DNA of 64,000 bases from Fictibacillus nanhaiensis (lineage in GTDB: Bacteria; Bacillota; Bacilli; Bacillales; Fictibacillaceae). The position numbers and the translations under genes were made by a program. Below, one piece after another: positions 33,005 through 42,335 of the stretch (the first letter of the stretch is position 1; every line of letters begins with the position of its first letter). The notes beneath the pieces were generated by a model, which searched no databases, had not been told where the DNA came from, and saw only the letters and a list, made by a program, of their open reading frames with translations. Location: contig JAEACG010000001.1 of assembly GCA_016401345.1 (NCBI GenBank), forward strand, positions 1,054,001 through 1,118,000, read 5' to 3'.

Positions 33005-34753
33005 TTATTGCCCAGCTTCTACACCGATTTTCTTCATCTGCTTCTCATGTGCTTTACCATGAGCTCTGTTTCGATCTTCCTCTACCTCACGAGATACCTT
33101 AACTCCTTCTGCAACCTTCGTTGCTCCGACCTGTTGCAGACCGTTCTGATCTTTTTGATAGACAAAGGAAGCACGCGTTGAGATAGCAGCACCTGGTGAA
33201 GTGACAAACGGAACGACTTTATAATCTGTTCGCCATTCTTCTGGTGTAACCGTACATCGTACATACCCACGGTAATCATTGAAGAATTTAATATGTGGAT
33301 TCAACCCTAGTATTTTATCAGTATCAGAACGTTTATCAGCACCATTTCCACCAGAGGTGATGGATGTACCTACAAATTCAGCTCCAATCACATTAGATGA
33401 TGAATCATTGTAATCCACTTTCAGGTCACACGCCCAGCTTGCATGTACATCGCCTGTCAGTACAATAATATTATTTAAATTCTTTGATTGTATAAAATTT
33501 GTGATACGTTCACGGGATGCCGTATACCCGTCCCATGCATCCATACTCAGCCTAGGCGCCTCAGCTGTCCCATAGTTTCTTTGTGCAAAGAATACTTGCT
33601 GAGCTAGAACATTCCAATGCGCTTTAGAGTTCCCTAAGTTTTGAAGCAACCATCGTTCCTGTTCTATTCCTGTTAACGTCCTATTCGGATCTTGAGATTC
33701 AGGAGTAGGCGGTTTACTTCCGTCTCCATTTGCTTGATCATCACGATATTGTCGTGTATCCATAACGTTGAACATTGCCAAGTTTCCATAAGTGAAGTCT
33801 CGATAGAGTAGCATGTCAGCTCCGTGTGGTAAAGAAGATCGACGAAGTGGCATGTGCTCGTAATACGCTTGATAACCCGCAGCACGTCGTTTGACAAACG
33901 CTTCAACAGACTGTCCTTTTTCGGGAATCATGTTTGCATAGTTGTTCTCTACTTCATGATCATCCCATGTTACGACCCAAGGGAATGCTGCATGAGCTGC
34001 CTTCAAATTACCATCTGAACGATACTGTGCATGTCTGTTTCGATAGTCTTCGAGTGTCATGATCTCAGGACCGCTATGTGTTCGAACATTGCCAGACGGT
34101 GATACATATTCATTCGGTCCGTACTCGTATATGTAGTCACCTAAGTGAACAACAAAATCTAATTCTTCTTCTGACATATGCTGATAGGCTGTAAAGAAAC
34201 CATGTTCATATTGCTGACAAGATGCAAATGCAAAAGTCATACTTTTAACATTCGCACCTTTTCTAGGAAGTGTCTTCGTTCTTCCTACAGGGCTATACTC
34301 ATATCCACTTTTGAATCGGTAGTAGTATACGTGGTTTGGCTTAAGTCCATCTACTTCAACGTGGACAGAGTGTGCGAGATTAGGACGCGCTAGCTCCGTT
34401 CCCTTTTGCACAACCTTTTTAAATCGTTCATCTTCTGCGATCTCCCATTTTACAGGTACAGCTTGATTTGGCATTCCTCCTCCATTCAATGGATCTGGTG
34501 CTAATCTTGTCCATAAAACAACGCCGTCTGCTAACGGGTCACCTGAAGCTACACCTAGCGTAAACGGATAATTTCTAAATTTTGGTGCCGCATTCACTTC
34601 GTAGCTGCCTAGCGACTGAGCAATTGTGAGTCCCAGTGAAATTCCTGCAATTTTTCCGGCACCCGAGAGAAAAGTTCTGCGATTCAGTTTGTTTTTATTA
34701 AAGCTGTCTTCCGTAAGCTTCTTAATCCATTCATCCATCGGTCTTTCATCCAT
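33005..34753 (-). CDS. phoD: Tat-exported alkaline phosphatase/phosphodiesterase PhoD
   Basis: The 582-residue protein has a twin-arginine signal (NRRTFLSGAGKIAGISLGL, RR at 25-26) and the PhoD core: PFTLGVASGDPLADGVVLWTRLAP, FAFASCQQYEHGFFTAY, DFVVHLGDYIYEYGPN, WVVTWDDHEVENNYAN and NIIVLTGDVHASWA, which supply the Fe/Ca ligands. Folded in the cytoplasm and exported by TatAdCd in Bacillus, it releases phosphate from phosphodiesters such as teichoic acid. AAAGGGG precedes the ATG. A TATAAT and a TTAACA lie upstream on the minus strand, compatible with, but not proof of, PhoP control. Confidence 0.93.
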   Translation of the reverse strand: MDERPMDEWIKKLTEDSFNKNKLNRRTFLSGAGKIAGISLGLTIAQSLGSYEVNAAPKFRNYPFTLGVASGDPLADGVVLWTRLAPDPLNGGGMPNQAVPVKWEIAEDERFKKVVQKGTELARPNLAHSVHVEVDGLKPNHVYYYRFKSGYEYSPVGRTKTLPRKGANVKSMTFAFASCQQYEHGFFTAYQHMSEEELDFVVHLGDYIYEYGPNEYVSPSGNVRTHSGPEIMTLEDYRNRHAQYRSDGNLKAAHAAFPWVVTWDDHEVENNYANMIPEKGQSVEAFVKRRAAGYQAYYEHMPLRRSSLPHGADMLLYRDFTYGNLAMFNVMDTRQYRDDQANGDGSKPPTPESQDPNRTLTGIEQERWLLQNLGNSKAHWNVLAQQVFFAQRNYGTAEAPRLSMDAWDGYTASRERITNFIQSKNLNNIIVLTGDVHASWACDLKVDYNDSSSNVIGAEFVGTSITSGGNGADKRSDTDKILGLNPHIKFFNDYRGYVRCTVTPEEWRTDYKVVPFVTSPGAAISTRASFVYQKDQNGLQQVGATKVAEGVKVSREVEEDRNRAHGKAHEKQMKKIGVEAGQ

Positions 34754-35035
34754 GATTGATGCAACCCCTTTTAAATGAATTTAGTACAACGTTCATTATA
34801 GAGAGGAAATGTTAAGAAACTATTTTTTTATGTAAACGTATAAAGGACTACACATAGGAACAACTTACTAATCTTAATAATGCAACGAAAGAGACGAACT
34901 GTTGCATTAGTTATTAATCACAATTGGCTAAAATACCTTATGCTTCTTATGTCCTGTTCTTCTTTATTAAATCTTTACTTCATAAACATAATCTATGATA
35001 TTTCATCTTAATTAAAAGGAATTGGTGATGGCAAA
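34754..35035. other. 282-nt intergenic stretch with phoD promoter region
   Basis: On the minus strand TATAAT lies near 34796-34801, with TTAACA and TTTACA hexamers about 9-30 nt further upstream, 21 nt apart; PhoP boxes repeat TTWACA-like hexamers every 11 nt, so this is only suggestive. Nothing else is evident before the small gene at 35036. Confidence 0.35.
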
Positions 35036-35191
35036 ATGGCACTCAGACGGAGAAAGAAAAAAAAGTCCAACAATGAAACATACACATGGGTAGACTTAAT
35101 TGTTGATCTTGTATTAGTAATTCCTGAACTTATTTTTTGGCTGATTCGACTACTTGGAAGAAGTGTTTTTAGGCTGTTTGACGGAATTTAA
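35036..35191 (+). CDS. 51-residue basic membrane-associated protein, unknown function
   Basis: The product begins with a highly basic block (MALRRRKKKKSNN) and continues with one predicted helix (VDLIVDLVLVIPELIFWLIRLLG), ending RSVFRLFDGI. The frame is bounded by ATG 35036 and TAA 35191 and directly followed by a perfect terminator, which argues that it is expressed. The helix contains Asp and Glu, so it may lie at the membrane surface. I know similar 50-residue proteins in Bacillus but no function. Confidence 0.6.
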   Translation: MALRRRKKKKSNNETYTWVDLIVDLVLVIPELIFWLIRLLGRSVFRLFDGI

Positions 35192-35226
35192 AAAGACTGA
35201 ACTCTCATTTCGAGTTCAGTCTTTTT
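35192..35226. terminator. Bidirectional terminator
   Basis: AAAGACTGAACTC and GAGTTCAGTCTTT form a 13-bp stem with a 7-nt loop and T5. It is shared by the small basic gene and the histidine kinase gene. Confidence 0.85.
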
Positions 35227-35249
35227 AATTCAGAACTTTAAGCTCTAAA

Positions 35250-37076
35250 TTATTCCGTTTTTCGTAAAGTGATAGAAACCGTTGTTCCTTTACCAGGGTA
35301 ACTTTCTACTTTTAAGTCTCCCTTATGTTCCGTAATAATTTTATTACTTACCGTTAGCCCTAGCCCAATTCCTTTTTCCTTATTGGTAAAGAAAGGGACG
35401 CCAATGCTCTTTAATCTTTCTTCTTCAATTCCAATCCCATTATCTACAAAGATAAGTTTGATTTTTTGATCAGTCGTTTCTTCAATGGCTATCGTGAGAA
35501 TTCCACCATCATTCATAGCTTCGATCGCATTTTTAATCACATTGATAAAAACTTGTTTAATCTGGTTCTTTTCACAAGAGACAAAGAGATCTCTCTCTTT
35601 AAATAATAGACGAATTTCTACATTGTACAAATTAGCTTCAGACGTTAGTAACATTACAGTGTCTTGCAGAAGTTGAATTATGTTCACGTTCTTCATATAT
35701 TGAGTAGCGTCTGGTTTTGCTAATGCCATAAACTCATTCACGATAGATTCAATCCGATGAAGTTCCTCACAAATTACTTCATTGTATAAATAGAGTTTGT
35801 TTTGATCGATCTCACTATTTTTCATTAAAGAAAACAGTCCTTTAATGGATGTGAGTGGATTTCTGATTTCATGAGCAACACCTGCTGCTAGTTCTCCCAA
35901 TACGGCAAGTTTTTCACTATTTCGTATATATTCATCTGCTTTTTTCTTTTCCGTAATATCTCTAGAGATAAATACGAGACCTTCTATGTCCCCTTCATCA
36001 GACACCATCGGCATGCCCTTCCCCTCTAATAAAACAGGATGACCTGAAGCATGTACCTTGCGATAAACAAGAGGTAGCGGATTTTCCAATGCGGCAACTA
36101 ATTTAATATATTTCTCTACACTCTCATGATCCTCCAAATGAACACAATTCAATGCGCTCGTACCGAGGAGTGAGCTTGGTTCGATTCCTAGTACATTTTT
36201 ATAAGATCGTGAGGCATATAAATAGTTTCCATTCATGTCAACTGAGCAGATTAAATCATTGCTATGATCCAAGATAATCTTATGTTTAAATTCATTCTTT
36301 CTTAAGGCAGCTTCTGCTTCTTTTCTCTTTGTAATATCTCGAGACGCAACAATCGCAGAGAGGTTGTCTTTATGACTAATAGGGGTCCCTTTAGACTCTA
36401 GCCAAATATAACTCCCATCTTTTTTCAAGTATCTATACTCAATCGAAAGAGGTATTTCCTTCATGATCATTCGAGTAAACTCTTGAATCACACGGTCTCT
36501 ATCTTCATGATGAACAAGGTTAAATGGAGTGGTACCTATCGCTTCACTTTGAGTGTAACCAGTTACCCAAAAATAGGACGGTGTCAAATAGGTGAAGATC
36601 CCCTCATGACTAACAATTCCAATAATATCTATCATGTTTTCAGTTATAAGCTTTAAATGATTAAGCGTTTCTTTCTTTTCAAGATGCTGCTGTGTTAAAT
36701 TCCGAATAATTATTTGTGTGGCGTGTGATGTAAACATTAGGGGAAATCCGATGACTTCTAATTGAATAGAATTACCTTTTTGGGTGATCCATGTTTGTTC
36801 ACTTGGCTTAGGGGCTATACCTTTGTCGCATGTTTGAATTCTTTCCTCCACTAGATGATGCAACTCATTTGGGAGGTTGTTCCATATCGGCTGACCGATT
36901 ATTTCTTCTTCCGCTTCTAATATCTTTCTTGCTGCGGGATTTACATATACCCAAGTTCGGTCTTTCTGGATAAGAAAAGGTGTTTCAGAATGTTCAAATT
37001 GATTGGCGTATGTTTTCATTTGATTAATGAAAAGGCTGTCTCCTAATACTTGACCATCTGAAGTTTCCATACCCAT
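35250..37076 (-). CDS. Soluble multi-PAS sensor histidine kinase (KinA/KinE-like), orphan
   Basis: The 608-residue kinase has no membrane helix. Three PAS domains lie near residues 15-130, 140-255 and 265-378 (each of the last two closing with RDITxxKxA). HisKA follows with the phospho-His in GELAAGVAHEIRNPLTSIKGL (His402), then HATPase_c with NAIEAMNDGG, DNGIGIEEE and GIGLGLTVSNKII. No response regulator is adjacent. This architecture is that of Bacillus kinases feeding the Spo0F/Spo0A phosphorelay, so a sporulation input is a reasonable guess. Confidence 0.87.
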   Translation of the reverse strand: MGMETSDGQVLGDSLFINQMKTYANQFEHSETPFLIQKDRTWVYVNPAARKILEAEEEIIGQPIWNNLPNELHHLVEERIQTCDKGIAPKPSEQTWITQKGNSIQLEVIGFPLMFTSHATQIIIRNLTQQHLEKKETLNHLKLITENMIDIIGIVSHEGIFTYLTPSYFWVTGYTQSEAIGTTPFNLVHHEDRDRVIQEFTRMIMKEIPLSIEYRYLKKDGSYIWLESKGTPISHKDNLSAIVASRDITKRKEAEAALRKNEFKHKIILDHSNDLICSVDMNGNYLYASRSYKNVLGIEPSSLLGTSALNCVHLEDHESVEKYIKLVAALENPLPLVYRKVHASGHPVLLEGKGMPMVSDEGDIEGLVFISRDITEKKKADEYIRNSEKLAVLGELAAGVAHEIRNPLTSIKGLFSLMKNSEIDQNKLYLYNEVICEELHRIESIVNEFMALAKPDATQYMKNVNIIQLLQDTVMLLTSEANLYNVEIRLLFKERDLFVSCEKNQIKQVFINVIKNAIEAMNDGGILTIAIEETTDQKIKLIFVDNGIGIEEERLKSIGVPFFTNKEKGIGLGLTVSNKIITEHKGDLKVESYPGKGTTVSITLRKTE

Positions 37077-37201
37077 CCTCCATTAAAAACGTTAATCAAA
37101 ACGTTTCGTTCATGATTACCTAAATTATAAACACATGTCCTTTTACAAATAAAGATATTTTTTAAAAAATATTCTTACTATAAAATGATTAATTTTTTCT
37201 T

Positions 37202-37447
37202 TTAGTTAATTATAGATAGTTGTTTTTGATCATAGATGAATTTAGTTTCGTAAAAAGTATGGAATGCCTGTTTCAAAGCAGTTTTTCGATCCGGAGCTGT
37301 ATGAGAGGACATGATAATATGTTCTTGTTTGTAATAGAGCATACTTACCACTACAGTTGTTTTGTTGGTATAGAGAAATAAATCAACATCCATTATTTCA
37401 TTACCTGTTATCAAACGAATAAAGCGATATTGCGGTGTTCTTACCAT
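37202..37447 (-). CDS. Hypothetical 81-residue protein
   Basis: The product (N-terminal MVRTPQYRFIRLITGNEIMDVD, then LFLYTNKTTVVVSMLYYKQEHIIMSS, then a helix KTALKQAFHTFYETKF) looks like a small beta-beta-beta-alpha domain. It is soluble and has no signal peptide. GAGGGAT precedes the ATG. It stands between the histidine kinase and another small gene on the same strand. I recognise no family and can propose no function. Confidence 0.55.
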   Translation of the reverse strand: MVRTPQYRFIRLITGNEIMDVDLFLYTNKTTVVVSMLYYKQEHIIMSSHTAPDRKTALKQAFHTFYETKFIYDQKQLSIIN

Positions 37448-37590
37448 ATCCCTCAGCCCCCTTTTAATCTTTCATCCCCTTTTACTTTTGTCTTAAAAGT
37501 TTAGTTATTTAAATAGTAAATAATCACTATAAATTTGTCAATATATTCTGTCAATTTAAGTCGATTTCCTGGGAAATTAGAATGATAAAG

Positions 37591-37616
37591 AAAAAAAGAC
37601 GGGAAATCCCGTCTTA
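37591..37616 (-). terminator. Terminator of the 74-residue gene
   Basis: AAGACGGG and CCCGTCTT pair around a 4-nt loop, followed on the minus strand by T7. The stem starts inside the stop codon region. Confidence 0.8.
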
Positions 37617-37838
37617 ATTTCTGTTAGGTGGCTTTTCATTATCAGGGGAAGTTTGTCCACCAGCTCCTGTAGAGTCTTTATCTTTAATTCCGTTAGTCGT
37701 ATTATGTTCTGAAGATGAGGATAAGGAAACTAATTTAAATCCTGTTCTAGAAAGTGGTTCTTCTAATAATCTTTCTATATTTTGCGATGCTTGGATTGTT
37801 GTTTCATCGTATTCTAATTGAATAGTAATAGTTTTCAA
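37614..37838 (-). CDS. Hypothetical 74-residue protein
   Basis: The protein starts with two strands (LKTITIQLEYDETTIQASQNIERLL), then a helix, and ends in a polar low-complexity tail (SSSSEHNTTNGIKDKDSTG... PDNEKPPNRN). The start is the TTG at 37838, because AAAGGAGGAG lies 8 nt upstream; an ATG 24 nt earlier would leave the ribosome site inside the gene. No family is recognised. The stop overlaps a terminator. Confidence 0.55.
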   Translation of the reverse strand: MKTITIQLEYDETTIQASQNIERLLEEPLSRTGFKLVSLSSSSEHNTTNGIKDKDSTGAGGQTSPDNEKPPNRN

Positions 37839-37890
37839 AGTAATCTCCTCCTTTACCTTCATTTGTTCCCTGCATCAAAAATAATAAACA

Positions 37891-37924
37891 AGAAAAGAGA
37901 CCATCTGTTAACGATGGTCTCTTA
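37891..37924 (-). terminator. Terminator of the CNNM/CorC gene
   Basis: AAGAGACCATC and GATGGTCTCTT form an 11-bp stem with a 7-nt loop just after the stop; the tail on the minus strand is TTCTTG. Confidence 0.7.
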
Positions 37925-37928
37925 AAAC

Positions 37929-39290
37929 TTAAGCTTCTTTTTCAACTAAGTTGTGCTCTAATTCTTTGGATGAAGAAGAGGTTTCTTCATCCTGATTAAG
38001 CCTTTTCGTAATTTCGATTTTTTTAACTTGATGTCCATCAATCTCAATCACCTTGAAATCATATTCATCATACGATATGACCTGATTTTCTTGTATTTCT
38101 GAGTTCTGTGAAAGGACCCAGCCACCAATCGTATCAAGTTCACTATCATCAATTTCAAGTCCATAAATGTCGTTCACTTCTGCGATCAATACTTTACCGT
38201 CAAAGTGCTTAACATTTGGACTAACTGCATGAATCATTGGTGATTCATCTTCATCAAATTCATCACGTATTTCACCAACAAGCTCTTCCAAAATATCTTC
38301 AATGGTAACAATACCTGCTGTTCCACCATATTCATCAACTAAAACGGCCATATGAAAGCCTTTTTTCTGCAGCTTTAATAGTGTTTCTTTGATCGGTGTG
38401 TTTTCAAATACGCTCAATGTTGGTCTAATGTAATGTTCAAGTGGGTATTCTTTTCCTTTAATCAAGTCAAAAAATACTTCTTTCGCATTCACCATACCAA
38501 GAACATTATCTTTATCTTCCCCTACAACAGGGTAACGTGTATATTTTTCTTCTGCAATTATATTAATATTTTCTGCAACGGTATTATCTTCGTAAAGACA
38601 AACCATTTCAGTACGAGGGACCATGATCTCTTTTGCAGTTCTGTCGTCAAATTCGAATACCTTTTCTACATAACTGAACTCAGATTTGTTGATTTCACCA
38701 CTTTTGTAGCTCTCACTTAGAATTAAACGTAGTTCTTCCTCGGTGTGTGCCATATCATGCTCTGACGCTGGTTTTAATCCAAACATTCTTACTAAAAGCT
38801 GCGCACTTCCGTTCAAGAACCAAATGAATGGATACATAACTCTGTAGAATCCAATCAATGCAGGTGATAACAATAAGCTGATAGTTTCAGCTTTTTGAAT
38901 AGCTACTGTTTTTGGTGCAAGCTCACCAAGAACAACGTGTAAAAAAGTAATGGATGCAAAAGCAATTGCAAATGATAATGTATGAACAATCGCCGGGCTT
39001 AAATCCATTTTTTCAAATACTGGACCGAGAATTGCTTCTACCGTAGGCTCACCTAACCAACCTAAACCTAGTGCTGTAATTGTAATACCTAACTGACAGG
39101 CAGAGAGTGATCCATCAAGGTTTGAAATAACCTTTTGTGCTGCAATCGCTCGTTTGTTGCCTTCTTCAGCTAATTGGTCAATTCTTGATTTACGAATCTT
39201 AACAATCGCAAATTCTGCTGCTACGAAAAAAGCGGTTAGTAGAATAAGTACGGCTACTGCAAGTAATTTCAATAAGGTCAAACTGTCCAA
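37929..39290 (-). CDS. CNNM/CorC (HlyC) family transporter with CBS pair
   Basis: The 453-residue protein has a DUF21/CNNM membrane domain (about 1-200) with FVAAEFAIVKIRKSRIDQLAEEGN, LDGSLSACQLGITITALGLGWLGEPTVE and HVVLGELAPKTVAIQKAE. A CBS pair follows (about 215-345), with REIMVPRTEM-like KEIMVPRTEMVCL and VLVDEYGGTAGIVTIEDILEELVGEI, then a CorC_HlyC C-terminal domain. Relatives such as B. subtilis MpfA export Mg2+. It starts at TTG 39290 with AAGGAG in front. No magnesium riboswitch is visible upstream. Confidence 0.9.
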   Translation of the reverse strand: MDSLTLLKLLAVAVLILLTAFFVAAEFAIVKIRKSRIDQLAEEGNKRAIAAQKVISNLDGSLSACQLGITITALGLGWLGEPTVEAILGPVFEKMDLSPAIVHTLSFAIAFASITFLHVVLGELAPKTVAIQKAETISLLLSPALIGFYRVMYPFIWFLNGSAQLLVRMFGLKPASEHDMAHTEEELRLILSESYKSGEINKSEFSYVEKVFEFDDRTAKEIMVPRTEMVCLYEDNTVAENINIIAEEKYTRYPVVGEDKDNVLGMVNAKEVFFDLIKGKEYPLEHYIRPTLSVFENTPIKETLLKLQKKGFHMAVLVDEYGGTAGIVTIEDILEELVGEIRDEFDEDESPMIHAVSPNVKHFDGKVLIAEVNDIYGLEIDDSELDTIGGWVLSQNSEIQENQVISYDEYDFKVIEIDGHQVKKIEITKRLNQDEETSSSSKELEHNLVEKEA

Positions 39291-39456
39291 AAAGACTCCT
39301 TATACCCCAAGTTACTGGAATATAAGTTGTCACCTCCTAAGTGTTATAAATTTTTATAATCAAGAAAAAGTATATCATATAATTGAAGAACTTACTTAAT
39401 AAAACAACTTACTTGTATTTTACATTTACTTTTGTGATCCATAAAACCCTTTCCCA

Positions 39457-39765
39457 TCATTCTGAAATTTCTACTGTGTCTAAGTCTTCTTCTTTTTTTA
39501 ACACAAGTTTATTTTCTTTTTCATCATAATAATAAATCTTCATTCCATGCTCCGAACCAGTTTCTTCAAAGTTGGAGTACAGTCCAAAATACCCATTACC
39601 TAATGGAACAAGATTATTCTCTACATTTGTTGTAATAACAGGATAATCTTCATTCTCTTCGCTACCACCATTATTGATAGATCCGATTACAAATAATAAC
39701 AAGATTCCTAATACAATCAATGTCCTACGAATGCTGCGCAATTCAGAAGCTGTATCTGAATACAT
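39457..39765 (-). CDS. Small single-helix membrane protein, unknown function
   Basis: The 102-residue protein has a short cytoplasmic head (MYSDTASELRSIRR), one membrane helix (TLIVLGILLLFVIGSI) and an extracytoplasmic acidic domain (EENEDYPVITTNVENNLVPLGNGYFGLYSNFEE and YYYDEKENKLVL). The start at ATG 39765 has GGAGTGA 6 nt upstream. It may be a surface-exposed sensor or chaperone-like piece, but I recognise no family. It lies upstream of the CNNM gene on the same strand, 167 nt away. Confidence 0.6.
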   Translation of the reverse strand: MYSDTASELRSIRRTLIVLGILLLFVIGSINNGGSEENEDYPVITTNVENNLVPLGNGYFGLYSNFEETGSEHGMKIYYYDEKENKLVLKKEEDLDTVEISE

Positions 39766-39921
39766 AAAAATCACTCCGTTTTTTATATTCTTTTCCTGTT
39801 AATTATCACATAATAGCAAAGAGAAATGATACTAAATATGGGAGACTTACCCATTTTTAAGTGGTATTCTATTAATGAGAAACACTGATTTAAAATGTAG
39901 CAAAGAAAGGATGAACATCAA

Positions 39922-40572
39922 ATGGATTTTGTACTGGATCATAAATGGGTATTTCTTATTCTGGCAGAGACCGTATTTTGGGTTTCTACTTTATCTTTTT
40001 TAGTGGTACGTTATTGGTTCAATCTGAAGAAATTAAGCATTGCATTCTTCGTTCTTTTTCTCTTAAATGACCTCTGGATTGCTGCGATGGGATATTTCGA
40101 TTATTTAAGAACAGGAGAATTCTCAACATATCAAATCATAATTCTGGTTGTCATAGCTTATGCCTTTTTGTATGGGAAAAGCGATTTTCAGAAGTTGGAT
40201 CGCTTTATTCAGCGAAAGGTCGCAAAATGGCGTGGATTGCCTGAACCCGAACTGCTCGATTCAAAACCACTGTATGGGATGCAACACGCGAAGCAAGAAA
40301 GACGAAATCTTTTTAAGCACATTTTTTTATTCATCACGGTACAAGGTGTTTTTTGGCTAGTATTCGGACTATCAGATGCCGTATCATCCATACACCTAGA
40401 TACTTTTTTAAAAGATTGGTATGACACAACAGATACAGATCTGTTCTACAAAAACGATACTGCTAATAATGTCACACGTATTTGGGCTCTGATACTTGCG
40501 ATTGATGTAGTCGTATCGTTGCCCTATACGGTTGCTCCAAAAAAAGAAAAGAAAGCAACGCGTGCCGCTTAA
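39922..40572 (+). CDS. Integral membrane protein, unknown function
   Basis: The 216-residue protein has about five helices: residues 9-27, 37-55, 68-85, 131-150 and 185-205. A basic loop (RFIQRKVAKWRGLPEPELLDSKPLYGMQHAKQERRN) lies between the third and fourth. The tail PYTVAPKKEKKATRAA is basic. AAAGGATG lies ahead of ATG 39922 and a perfect terminator follows. I have seen similar Bacillus membrane proteins, but no function is known to me. Confidence 0.65.
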   Translation: MDFVLDHKWVFLILAETVFWVSTLSFLVVRYWFNLKKLSIAFFVLFLLNDLWIAAMGYFDYLRTGEFSTYQIIILVVIAYAFLYGKSDFQKLDRFIQRKVAKWRGLPEPELLDSKPLYGMQHAKQERRNLFKHIFLFITVQGVFWLVFGLSDAVSSIHLDTFLKDWYDTTDTDLFYKNDTANNVTRIWALILAIDVVVSLPYTVAPKKEKKATRAA

Positions 40573-40577
40573 CCTAA

Positions 40578-40616
40578 AAGAGCTTGGGATATTATCATCC
40601 CAAGCTCTTTTATAAT
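40578..40616. terminator. Bidirectional terminator
   Basis: AAAGAGCTTGGGAT and ATCCCAAGCTCTTT form a perfect 14-bp stem with a 6-nt loop between convergent genes, with T and A tails. Confidence 0.88.
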
Positions 40617-40617
40617 A

Positions 40618-42138
40618 TTATTTTGCTTCTTTATGTTGTTTCGATGTCTCTACTCGTTCATTACCCATAAACAATATGACAACAGCCGAAATCGCGATTG
40701 GGATTAGTGCATATGTGAATACTGTTGTAATGGAGTCAGACATAGAAGCTGAAATTCCATCAAGTATTTCAGGTGGTATTTTATCACGCTCTCCGGACTG
40801 AAACACTTTTTGTGGATCAAGATCTTTAATAGTAGCAGACCCTTGACCTGCAAAGCCTTTTAAATTTTCGCTTATTCTTTCATAAAAAATCCGGTTTTGA
40901 AGTGCTCCAAAAATGGTTACACCAAGTGTCATACCTAATGATCGTAAAAAGGCATTTGTGGAGTTTGCTGAACCTCGGTAACGAAACTCCATTTTGTTGA
41001 TAGTCGCTGCAGGTAATAAAGAGAACGAGAACCCCATACCAAAACCTACAGTGACCATAAAGAATGTAAGCATCGTTCTAGAAGTATCTGGTGTCATACC
41101 ACTAAGCATATACATGCCAGTAAAATAAGAAATTACGGATACAATCATAAGGTTACGGAAGCTGGTTTTCGTTTGAAAAATACCACCGATCATACTTCCA
41201 GCAACAGAACCTAACATCATTGGTGTAAGAATTAAGCCTGCACTTGTTGCAGAACCTCCATAAACCGCTTGAACGAAAATAGGAATAAAAACGGCTAGTA
41301 TAATGAATGTTCCACCGTATAGAAAACCTAGAATCTGTGAAGTAGCAAATAGTCTCTTCTTAAACATCCAAAATGAAATAATCGGTTCGGATGCTTTTTG
41401 TTCTACAGCAAAGAACACAATGAAAAAGACAGTAAATATCGTAAACAAAGCTACGATCTGCGTTGAATCCCATGCATATGTCTTGCCACCAAGTTCAAGG
41501 GCAAACATCAAACTAACAACTGCGATCACAAGTGTGATGGCACCCCACCAGTCAATCTTTTGCTCACGATGCTCCAGTGTTTCTTTGTAATAACGGAAGA
41601 TCAAGTAAAACGAAGCTGCACCTATTGGAACGTTAATATAGAACACCCAATGCCAGCTGATCGCATCTGTAATGAACGCTCCGAGTAAAGGTCCGAGAAC
41701 ACTCGAAGTTCCGAAAACCGCCCCAAGAAGCCCTGTCATCTTCCCTCTCTTTTCTGGAGGGAAAATATCAAAAACAATCGTAAATGCGATCGGCATCAAT
41801 GCTCCACCGCCGATACCTTGAATCGCTCGAAACGCTATCAGCTGCTCCATACTTTGAGCAAGACCGCAAAGGGCAGAACCGATAAGGAAAACGACAAGTC
41901 CAAAAATGAAGAATCGTTTTCTGCCATACATGTCGGATAACTTACCGTAAATTGGCATCCCTGCCATTACTGCCACCATATAAGAGCCAGTAACCCAAAC
42001 GAATTTATCAAAACCACCTAGGTCGGCTACAATCGTCCCCATCGCAGTTGCAACAATGGTATTATCCATTGCAGCCATTAGAATACCTAGCAACAAACCA
42101 GCTACGACTAACTTTAGATTTGTTTCTTTATGCACCAT
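40618..42138 (-). CDS. DHA2-type MFS multidrug exporter (EmrB/QacA group)
   Basis: The 506-residue protein has about 14 helices. Helix 1 contains GILMAAMDNTIVATAMGTIVADLGG (the D-N-T-I-V motif of DHA2 carriers), the 2-3 loop GKLSDMYGRKRFFIFG (motif A) and FRAIQGIGGGALMPIAFTIVFDIFPPEKRG with motif C-like GAVFGTSSVLGPLLGAFITD. It exports drugs or other lipophilic compounds using the proton gradient. A large inverted repeat 23 nt upstream of the ATG looks like a repressor operator, but no regulator gene adjoins it. Confidence 0.9.
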   Translation of the reverse strand: MVHKETNLKLVVAGLLLGILMAAMDNTIVATAMGTIVADLGGFDKFVWVTGSYMVAVMAGMPIYGKLSDMYGRKRFFIFGLVVFLIGSALCGLAQSMEQLIAFRAIQGIGGGALMPIAFTIVFDIFPPEKRGKMTGLLGAVFGTSSVLGPLLGAFITDAISWHWVFYINVPIGAASFYLIFRYYKETLEHREQKIDWWGAITLVIAVVSLMFALELGGKTYAWDSTQIVALFTIFTVFFIVFFAVEQKASEPIISFWMFKKRLFATSQILGFLYGGTFIILAVFIPIFVQAVYGGSATSAGLILTPMMLGSVAGSMIGGIFQTKTSFRNLMIVSVISYFTGMYMLSGMTPDTSRTMLTFFMVTVGFGMGFSFSLLPAATINKMEFRYRGSANSTNAFLRSLGMTLGVTIFGALQNRIFYERISENLKGFAGQGSATIKDLDPQKVFQSGERDKIPPEILDGISASMSDSITTVFTYALIPIAISAVVILFMGNERVETSKQHKEAK

Positions 42139-42160
42139 AGCGCCATCTCCTAACCTAACA

Positions 42161-42199
42161 CCCTCATGTATACTTAATAAACTTAAGTATACATGAGGG
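42161..42199. promoter_or_regulatory. 17-bp-arm perfect inverted repeat upstream of the MFS exporter
   Basis: CCCTCATGTATACTTAA (42161-42177) and TTAAGTATACATGAGGG (42183-42199) with a 5-nt spacer lie 23 nt before the exporter ATG. The size and symmetry suit a TetR- or MarR-type operator or a 5'-UTR hairpin. Confidence 0.7.
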
Positions 42200-42335
42200 A
42201 CAGTCCCCCAACAATTTATTTCCTTCGCTATTTCTCTCCATTTAATTAGGGTGTTTTCTCCATATCAACCTATAAAAATAGTTGAATTTCGAATTTAATA
42301 AATTATCCACACCCCTTATTCCTATTCTTTCACAT

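Noticed and set aside
37098-37107. Another AAAACGTTTC-like operator upstream of the histidine kinase
   Set aside because: Only half of the palindrome matches and it lies far from the sugar locus; a chance match is more likely.
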